17,933 bases of DNA. Origin: Verrucomicrobiota bacterium. Its GTDB lineage: Bacteria; Verrucomicrobiota; Verrucomicrobiia; Opitutales; Opitutaceae. The position numbers and the translations under genes were made by a program. The notes below the pieces were generated by a model, which did no database searches, was not told where the DNA came from, and saw only the letters and a list, made by a program, of their open reading frames with translations. The stretch spans positions 1 through 17,933 of the forward strand of contig JAEZSJ010000146.1 in NCBI GenBank assembly GCA_023443985.1. The letters run 5' to 3'. This document shows positions 13,592 through 17,933 of the stretch, in pieces (position 1 is the first letter of the stretch; each line of letters begins with the position of its first letter).

Positions 13592-14386
13592 TCAGGGAAG
13601 GTCGGCCGGGGCGACGGGCGACGTGCCGCGCAGCGCCCCGGGGTCGCGGGTGTCCGAGGGGCGACCGTTCATGGAAAGGCTCATCACGATGCGCTGGTTG
13701 CGCACCGAGTCCGGCGGCTCACCCGGCAGCGGCATCGACGCGCCGTAGCCGCTGAGCCGCTCGAAACGGGACGGGTCGACGGCATAGTACGCGAGGGCGC
13801 GGCGCACCGCCTGCGCCTGGTCGGTCGAGAGGTCCCACTCGGTGTAGTCGGCCGGAGCCTTGCCCAGCCCGGCGCGGGTGTGGGCCTCGACGACGATGCG
13901 AAAACGCTGCCGGTCGATGAGCCACGCGAGGTTCTGGATCGCCATGTTGCCCCATTCGGTGAACTCCGCGCTGTCGCGCTGGAAGACCGGCTGGTTGCTG
14001 CGGTCGTAGAGCGTGACGCGCAGGCCGTCGCTGGTGACCTCGACGCGCACGGGGTTGTTGGGGTCGGTCTCCGAGACGTTGAGCAACCGGTAGAATTCCC
14101 GGGCGAGCGCCTGCATCGCGCTGAGGTCCACGGCGGCGCTGTTCTTGCCGCCGGACTCGTTGTCCTCGCCGCGCGGGGTCGAGTTCGACTGGAACGGCAG
14201 CACGCCGCTGGTGTTGTCGAGCGGCGAGTTGAACGGGCTCTGGAAATACTGGGAGGTGGCGATGAGGATCTCCTGGTCCTGGGCGGAGATCCAGAGCACG
14301 AGGAAGAGCGCCATCATCGCGGTCATGAAGTCCGCGAAGGCGACCTTCCAGGCGCCGCCGTGGTGGGCTTCTTTCTTCTTCGCCAT
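13592..14386 (-). CDS. motB: Flagellar stator protein MotB
   Basis: This 264-residue stator subunit anchors the motor to the cell wall and carries protons. A basic cytoplasmic N-terminus (MAKKKEAHHGGAWK) leads into one membrane helix (about 15-33) with the essential proton-binding aspartate at D19 (AFADFMTAMMALFLVLW). A Ser/Asn-rich plug-linker region and an OmpA-like domain (about 112-238) follow. That domain keeps GYG (213-215) and NQRIVMSL, but the usual GHTD is AHTR (168-171), and the usual LSxxRA is LSTDQA (Q190). The stator domain is therefore divergent at the residues that normally hold diaminopimelate. A GGGAGGA Shine-Dalgarno sequence lies about 7 nt before the ATG. It is 24 bp after motA. 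Confidence 0.94.
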   Translation of the reverse strand: MAKKKEAHHGGAWKVAFADFMTAMMALFLVLWISAQDQEILIATSQYFQSPFNSPLDNTSGVLPFQSNSTPRGEDNESGGKNSAAVDLSAMQALAREFYRLLNVSETDPNNPVRVEVTSDGLRVTLYDRSNQPVFQRDSAEFTEWGNMAIQNLAWLIDRQRFRIVVEAHTRAGLGKAPADYTEWDLSTDQAQAVRRALAYYAVDPSRFERLSGYGASMPLPGEPPDSVRNQRIVMSLSMNGRPSDTRDPGALRGTSPVAPADLP

Positions 14387-14410
14387 CGCGGTGTCCTCCC
14401 CGGTCCGGCC

Positions 14411-15274
14411 TCACTTGGCCGGCGGCATGCCCTTGAGGATACCCTCGAGCTCGTCGGCCCCCGGTTGCACGGTGCTGTCGAGCGAGCGCCGCGCGACCTC
14501 GACAGCCATCAGCGGCGCGAGGCCCTTCGCGAAGCCGGAGACGGCCTGGAGGATGCAGCGGAAATATTTGTCGTCGTTGCTGTTGTTGTGCTTGATGCGC
14601 GCCGCGAGCGGATTGACGAAACCGTACGCCGCGAACACCCCGAGGAACGTGCCGGTGAGCGCCGCCGCGACTTTCTCGCCCACGGCTTCCGGGCCCTCGG
14701 AGATCGCGGCCATCGTGTTGATGATGCCCAGCACCGCGGCGACGATGCCGACACCCGGCAGCGAATCGCCGACCAACTGCAAAATGTGGACGGGCTCGTC
14801 GGCCTCGGTGGCCTTGGCGTCGAGCTCGACCTCGAGCAACGCCTCCAACTGGTCGGGCTTGATCTTGCCGTCGACGACGGGGCGCAGGCCGTTGCAGAGG
14901 AACTCCACCCGCTCCGGGTGGTGGACGAAGCTGCGGTACTTGGTGAAGATGGTGCTCTTCTCGGGCTCCAGGATATGGCCCTCCAGGGCGATCAGGCCGC
15001 TGCGCCGACCGAGCAGGAAGATCTCATAGAGGAGCTTGAGCAGGTCCATGTACTCGTCCTTGCCGGTGTGGCCGCCGACCACCGCGCCTTTGAACTTCAC
15101 GATCATGCTCTTCATCACGTGCGTCGGGCTGGCGACCACCATGATGCCCAGCGCGATGCCGCCGATGACGATGAACTCGGAGATGTGCAGCAGGACCAGC
15201 GGGTTGCCGCCGGCCACCATGAAGCCGCCCATCGCGGCTCCGAACACGATCAGGAATCCGACCAGCAGAATCAT
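14411..15274 (-). CDS. motA: Flagellar stator protein MotA
   Basis: This 287-residue proton-channel stator protein has four predicted membrane helices: about 3-22 and 33-48 near the N-terminus, then about 168-190 and 203-223, with the long cytoplasmic loop between. The functional residues known from E. coli MotA are all present at the same numbers: Arg90 and Glu98 in the rotor-contacting segment RRSGLIALEGHI, Pro173 in SLPGVG, and Pro222 in FVNPLAARI. This supports an ordinary MotA working with a proton-type MotB. It begins 15 bp after the fliA stop codon and ends 24 bp before motB. No strong Shine-Dalgarno sequence precedes it. Confidence 0.97.
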   Translation of the reverse strand: MILLVGFLIVFGAAMGGFMVAGGNPLVLLHISEFIVIGGIALGIMVVASPTHVMKSMIVKFKGAVVGGHTGKDEYMDLLKLLYEIFLLGRRSGLIALEGHILEPEKSTIFTKYRSFVHHPERVEFLCNGLRPVVDGKIKPDQLEALLEVELDAKATEADEPVHILQLVGDSLPGVGIVAAVLGIINTMAAISEGPEAVGEKVAAALTGTFLGVFAAYGFVNPLAARIKHNNSNDDKYFRCILQAVSGFAKGLAPLMAVEVARRSLDSTVQPGADELEGILKGMPPAK

Positions 15275-15289
15275 GTTGGTCGGTCCCGC

Positions 15290-16120
15290 TTATTGCTCCC
15301 GCACGCGTTGGATGTAGCCACGCAGCCCGATGATCGTCTGGGCATGGATCTGGCAGATGCGGGACTCGGTCAGGTTGAAGACGGAGGCGATTTCCGCCAG
15401 CCGCATGTTTTCGTGGTAATACATCGCGAGGATCTTGCGCGGTATATCGGGCAGTTGGCGGATTCTTTGAGCGACAAGTTCCTGCAGTTCGCGGCGCTCC
15501 ATGTCGTCGCGGGCGAGCACGTCCGTGTCGTCGGCGATGATCTCATGGAGGCTCGAGCGCTCGCCGCCCTCCTCGTCGGGCGACTGGTCGAGCGCCAGGA
15601 AACAGGCGGGCTTGGCCTCCTCCAGCCACTTGGCGTACTCCTTGGCGGAGATGCCGAGCGCCTTGCGCACCTCCTCGTCGGTCGCGGGCCGGCCGTTCTT
15701 CTGCTCGATCTCGGCGATGACCTCCTTGATGCGGCGGGCCTTCGCGCGGGCGCGGCGCGGGCGCCAGTCGAGCCGGCGGAGCTCGTCGAGCACCGAACCG
15801 CGGATGCGCCGGCTGGCATAGGCCGCAAACGTGTTGTTCTGCTTCGGGTCGTAGTTCTTCACCGCCGCGATCAGCCCGAGGATGCCCACGCTGTAGAGGT
15901 CCTCGGCCTCGATGTGCGGCGGCAGGTTGATCCGGATACGATCGACGACCGAACGCACGAGCGGCAGGTAGCGTTCCGTGAGCGCCTTCTCGTCCAGGGA
16001 GCTGGCCTCGGCCCCCTGATAGGTGCGCCAGACGGCGGCGGCGGCGGACCGGTTCGGGGGGACGGGCGCGGACTCGGCCGGCGCGGGCGATTTCTTCGCG
16101 GTACCTTGGGCGGCTTTCAT
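15290..16120 (-). CDS. fliA: Flagellar sigma factor (sigma-28, FliA/WhiG family)
   Basis: This 276-residue sigma factor directs RNA polymerase to late flagellar promoters. A ~40-residue Ala/Pro-rich N-terminal extension precedes region 2 (about 45-120: RYLPLVRSVVDRI, IEAEDLYSVGILGLI, FAAYASRRIRGSVLDELR). Region 3 is at about 121-175 (RARAKARRIKEVIAEIEQ). Region 4 (about 210-272) contains the helix-turn-helix LAEIASVFNLTESRICQIHA. RGSVLDELR followed by WRPRR is typical of FliA/WhiG rather than of SigF or RpoD. It lies 14 bp after the small membrane protein and before motA. The anti-sigma factor FlgM is not found in the window. No Shine-Dalgarno sequence is evident. Confidence 0.96.
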   Translation of the reverse strand: MKAAQGTAKKSPAPAESAPVPPNRSAAAAVWRTYQGAEASSLDEKALTERYLPLVRSVVDRIRINLPPHIEAEDLYSVGILGLIAAVKNYDPKQNNTFAAYASRRIRGSVLDELRRLDWRPRRARAKARRIKEVIAEIEQKNGRPATDEEVRKALGISAKEYAKWLEEAKPACFLALDQSPDEEGGERSSLHEIIADDTDVLARDDMERRELQELVAQRIRQLPDIPRKILAMYYHENMRLAEIASVFNLTESRICQIHAQTIIGLRGYIQRVREQ

Positions 16121-16134
16121 GGTTCAGACGGCGT

Positions 16135-16389
16135 TCAGGGTTGGGCAGGGGTGGCCGACGATTCTTCATCGGCTTTGGCGGACTGGGCGGCCTGTTGCCG
16201 GCGCTGGTGTGCGGCCTCGACGAAGGCCTTCACCACCACCGACCAGAACCACCGGAATAGAAACGCTGCGACCACGCAGCTGATCGCCGCATCGCGGAAC
16301 ACGATCTCGCTCGGGCGCCCCGCCAGGAAGCCGGCCGCCGCCGTGGCGGTGAAGCCGATGAATCCGCCGATGAAGAACGCGTAGCGCAT
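16135..16389 (-). CDS. Small two-helix membrane protein between flhF and fliA
   Basis: I do not recognise this 84-residue protein. Two hydrophobic segments, about 3-23 (AFFIGGFIGFTATAAAGFLAG) and 34-56 (AAISCVVAAFLFRWFWSVVV), are joined by a short loop. A hydrophilic tail of about 25 residues rich in Gln, Ala, Glu and Ser follows; if the tail is cytoplasmic, both ends face inwards. The start at 16389 is 2 bp after the flhF stop codon and is preceded by GGAG at a good distance, so translation is probably coupled to flhF. A much longer frame (start at 16902) runs inside flhF and was rejected. In many bacteria this position holds flhG, encoding an unrelated MinD-like ATPase. Confidence 0.75.
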   Translation of the reverse strand: MRYAFFIGGFIGFTATAAAGFLAGRPSEIVFRDAAISCVVAAFLFRWFWSVVVKAFVEAAHQRRQQAAQSAKADEESSATPAQP

Positions 16390-16391
16390 GG

Positions 16392-17576
16392 TCAGCTCCA
16401 GGGAAAAGTCCGGCGCAACACCGCACCGACAACGTCGCTCTCGCACTCGCCGCTCAGGCTCGGGCCCAGCGTGGCGAGCAACGGCGCCAGCGGTGCCTCG
16501 ATCAGGAAGTCCCACAACTTGCCCCATTGCGGCAATTCGTCCAGCTGCGTGAAGACGACATGCGTGCAACCGATCTCCAGTCCGGCAGCACACGCCTGTC
16601 GCAACACCATCGTGTCGAGCAGTCCCGAGACCACCAGCACGCGGCCGCCGATCTGCGCCTCGTCGAGGAAGGTCCGCAGCCGGGCGTTCTCGTCCCCGCG
16701 GGTGAGGGAAAGGGACGGCATGTCCGCGTAGCAGAAACGCGTCTCCGAGTCCTCCGCGGCAGGCACCGCGCGAGTGAACTCCACCCCGAGCAACTCCGCG
16801 AAGACGGCCAGGTCTTCCACGCCCTTCGGGCGGTCGAACTCGACGCTGGCCACCGTGCCGTGGCGCCCATGGGTGAACACCTCCGCCGAAAGCCATTTGC
16901 ACAGCGCGGTCGTGCAGCCCACGCCGGGCAGGCCGATGAACGCCGCGCGCGCCGGCAACGGCCGCGCCTGCGCGGTGGCCGCGAGCTGGCGGATCTGGAC
17001 CGCCACCGCAGAGAGGCCTTGGTGCAACGGCCGGCCGTCGTCCTCGGGCCAGCCCGGGGTCGATTGGAGGCGCGCGATCAATCCCTCGGAAAGGCCGGAG
17101 CGACGCAGGAGCCCTTCGAGCTTCTGCGGCGGCGGCGTGCGCCGCGCCTCGCTGAGCACGCTCTCGGCGGGAGGAGTGCGCTGTGGAAATGTGGCCGCGG
17201 CGGGTTCCGCCGCCGGCAGGGTCGCCCCGTACACCGCGCTCGGAGTGACGGCCCGGCCGGCGGGACTCGGGGTGGACGGGGTCGGCGCCTGCTCCGGAGT
17301 CGGCGGGAACGACGGTTTCGTCGATGCCGGCTGGGGCGCGGGCGTGGGGTGCGCTTGGGCGATCACCTCCAACCGGGTGCTGCCGAGCAGACCGGCGATT
17401 CCGCCGGCCTTCACTGCTCGCACCGAAACCACCCGAGCCTCGTCGCCCAGCTGCTTGCGAATCGCCCCCACCGCTTCTTCCGCGGAGCGGACGAGGAAAC
17501 GGTACGAGGCGCCGGCTTCGGCTGAAGAGGTTGAGGCGAGTGCCTCGGGTTGCGTTCTACGACCCTGGGCTTGCAT
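16392..17576 (-). CDS. flhF: FlhF-like SRP-family GTPase with degenerate nucleotide-binding motifs
   Basis: This 394-residue FlhF homologue would normally set flagellar position and number at the membrane. A 23-residue unique leader precedes the FlhF N-terminal B-domain (SYRFLVRSAEEAVGAIRKQL then RVVSVRAVK, about 24-75). A Pro/Ala/Thr-rich linker (about 76-150), an N-domain (about 150-205) and the G domain follow. The G domain is clearly SRP-like in order but degenerate. The P-loop is GLPGVGCTT (215-223), with Cys221 where the catalytic lysine should be. The DTYRIGA block is DRPKGVE (248-254), G3 is DMPS instead of DTAG (285-288), and G4 is TQLDE instead of TKLDE (343-347). The closing GQ/VPxDI block is absent. 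GTP hydrolysis is therefore doubtful. It is the first gene of the cluster, with a sigma-54 promoter ending only 14 bp before its ATG. Confidence 0.85.
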   Translation of the reverse strand: MQAQGRRTQPEALASTSSAEAGASYRFLVRSAEEAVGAIRKQLGDEARVVSVRAVKAGGIAGLLGSTRLEVIAQAHPTPAPQPASTKPSFPPTPEQAPTPSTPSPAGRAVTPSAVYGATLPAAEPAAATFPQRTPPAESVLSEARRTPPPQKLEGLLRRSGLSEGLIARLQSTPGWPEDDGRPLHQGLSAVAVQIRQLAATAQARPLPARAAFIGLPGVGCTTALCKWLSAEVFTHGRHGTVASVEFDRPKGVEDLAVFAELLGVEFTRAVPAAEDSETRFCYADMPSLSLTRGDENARLRTFLDEAQIGGRVLVVSGLLDTMVLRQACAAGLEIGCTHVVFTQLDELPQWGKLWDFLIEAPLAPLLATLGPSLSGECESDVVGAVLRRTFPWS

Positions 17577-17589
17577 TCCGGCGCCCTAG

Positions 17590-17605
17590 TGCAAGCGCAG
17601 TGCCA
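17590..17605 (-). promoter_or_regulatory. flhF: Sigma-54 (RpoN) promoter of flhF and the flagellar cluster
   Basis: On the minus strand TGGCACTGCGCTTGCA (17605-17590) fits the sigma-54 consensus TGGCACG-N4-TTGCA at every specified position but one (T for G at the end of the -24 box). The invariant GG and GC are correctly spaced. Taking the C of TTGCA as -12 puts transcription start near 17579, about 3 nt before the flhF ATG at 17576. No earlier or later in-frame start codon is plausible before the conserved FlhF domain. Sigma-54 needs an activator ATPase, and possible activator sites lie upstream. Confidence 0.75.
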
Positions 17606-17658
17606 GTGGCGTTAGTCGCTGGCTACCAATGGCTCGCATCCACGCCCCTCCTCCTGGC

Positions 17659-17696
17659 GGCAGTTCCTGCCCGTCCGGTTCCGGCAGTGCTTGCCG
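17659..17696. promoter_or_regulatory. Two tandem dyads, candidate enhancer for the sigma-54 activator
   Basis: GGCAG-TTC-CTGCC (17659-17671) and CGGCA-GTGCT-TGCCG (17682-17696) are each perfectly symmetric and share the half-site GGCA/TGCC. Viewed another way they are direct copies of CGGCAGTnCnTGCC. Their centres lie about 86 and 110 bp upstream of the predicted start site and 24 bp apart, the usual region for sites bound by NtrC-class flagellar activators such as FlrC/FlbD. Binding is inferred. Confidence 0.45.
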
Positions 17697-17737
17697 TGCT
17701 TCCGCGACAGCATCCTCCGCCCCCCGTGCGCGCCTCC

Positions 17738-17753
17738 ACCACCCAGGGGTGGT
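17738..17753. promoter_or_regulatory. 16-bp near-perfect palindrome upstream of flhF
   Basis: ACCACCCAGGGGTGGT has 7-bp perfect arms around a 2-nt centre, about 166 bp upstream of the predicted start site. It could be a site for a dimeric regulator of this divided upstream region. It does not share half-sites with the two dyads at 17659-17696, so a different protein is more likely. Confidence 0.35.
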
Positions 17754-17852
17754 CCCCCCAGAACGGAATTGCCGCCGCCCCTTCCGCGCGGTGGGCGCAT
17801 CAGCCGACTGGGACCTCCCCGGCCCCGCGTCCCCACGCGCCACCGCGTCTGA

Positions 17853-17887
17853 GCCGGCGCCGGCCGGCCGGCGGTCGGGCCGGCGTC
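17853..17887. repeat. GC-rich self-complementary stretch upstream of flhF
   Basis: A perfect 12-bp palindrome GCCGGCGCCGGC (17853-17864) is followed by further CCGG/GGCC units that can pair in several registers. There is no T-run on either strand. It could be the 3' hairpin of a gene lying beyond the window, or simply low-complexity GC sequence. Confidence 0.25.
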
Positions 17888-17933
17888 GCTGCAGGGGCGA
17901 TCGACTCCGGCGGGCGCGCAGCGTTCTCAAGAC

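Larger units (their letters stand above)
17577..17933. other. 357-bp upstream region of flhF without a recognisable gene
   Basis: Open frames on the minus strand here are Arg/Pro/Gly-rich and look like no known protein, and no frame resembles the end of an flhA or flhB gene. The region instead holds a sigma-54 promoter (17590-17605), two tandem dyads (17659-17696), a 16-bp palindrome (17738-17753) and a very GC-rich self-complementary stretch (about 17853-17890). Possible upstream flagellar genes lie outside the window. Confidence 0.6.

Noticed and set aside
13394..16384. A 996-codon open frame on the plus strand
   Set aside because: It is antisense to motB, motA and fliA, all of which have clear family motifs. 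The product is repetitive and low in complexity, the same high-GC artefact.
17586..17930. A 114-codon open frame on the minus strand upstream of flhF
   Set aside because: The product is Arg/Gly/Pro-rich with no recognisable domain, and the frame runs across the sigma-54 enhancer region. Its end does not resemble flhA or flhB.
1..17933. CRISPR arrays, insertion sequences, tRNA or rRNA genes, prophage or defence genes
   Set aside because: I found no regularly spaced repeats, transposase motifs, tRNA-like folds or rRNA segments. The window reads as ordinary chromosomal DNA.

Overview
This is a GC-rich (roughly 70%) chromosomal segment. It probably comes from a verrucomicrobium of the Opitutaceae type. 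I infer this from a PEP-CTERM secreted protein, a flagellar gene set with PVC-like features (an FlgH with no lipobox, an FlgJ reduced to its rod-binding domain), strong third-position GC bias and weak or missing Shine-Dalgarno sequences before many genes. No 16S gene or other phylogenetic marker is present, so the assignment is tentative.

Layout. Positions 2-427 (+) hold the C-terminal part of a LytTR DNA-binding response regulator whose N-terminus lies outside the window. Everything else is on the minus strand. A DNA polymerase IV gene (459-1673) sits 15 bp downstream of a secreted clan GH-A glycoside hydrolase resembling GH30 (1689-3584). A 468-bp non-coding stretch follows (3585-4052), with inverted repeats and a likely terminator. 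Next come a PEP-CTERM protein (4053-4730) and a 165-bp gap containing hairpins and a TTGACA box.

From 17576 down to 4896 runs a compact 12.7-kb flagellar cluster. In transcription order it is flhF, a small two-helix membrane protein, fliA, motA, motB, an 84-residue Cys-motif protein, flgF, a possible 53-residue ORF, flgG, flgA, flgH, flgI, flgJ, flgN, flgK, flgL and a Sel1-repeat protein. It covers polar-placement/regulation (FlhF), the flagellar sigma factor, the stator, the distal and proximal rod (FlgG, FlgF), P- and L-ring proteins with their chaperone (FlgI, FlgH, FlgA), the rod-binding protein (FlgJ), and the hook-filament junction proteins with their chaperone (FlgK, FlgL, FlgN). Hook, MS-ring, export apparatus and flagellin genes are not here.

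The clearest regulatory signal is a near-perfect sigma-54 promoter (TGGCAC-N5-TTGCA) immediately before flhF. Two tandem dyads lie about 85 and 110 bp upstream of the predicted start site, where an activator of the NtrC/FlrC class would bind. A weaker sigma-54-like site precedes flgF. The most unusual protein is FlhF: its GTPase domain has lost the P-loop lysine (Cys instead) and much of its G3 and closing motifs, and the FlhG gene that often follows flhF is absent. FlgM and CsrA/FliW are also missing from their common positions, while several small unassigned proteins sit inside the cluster.
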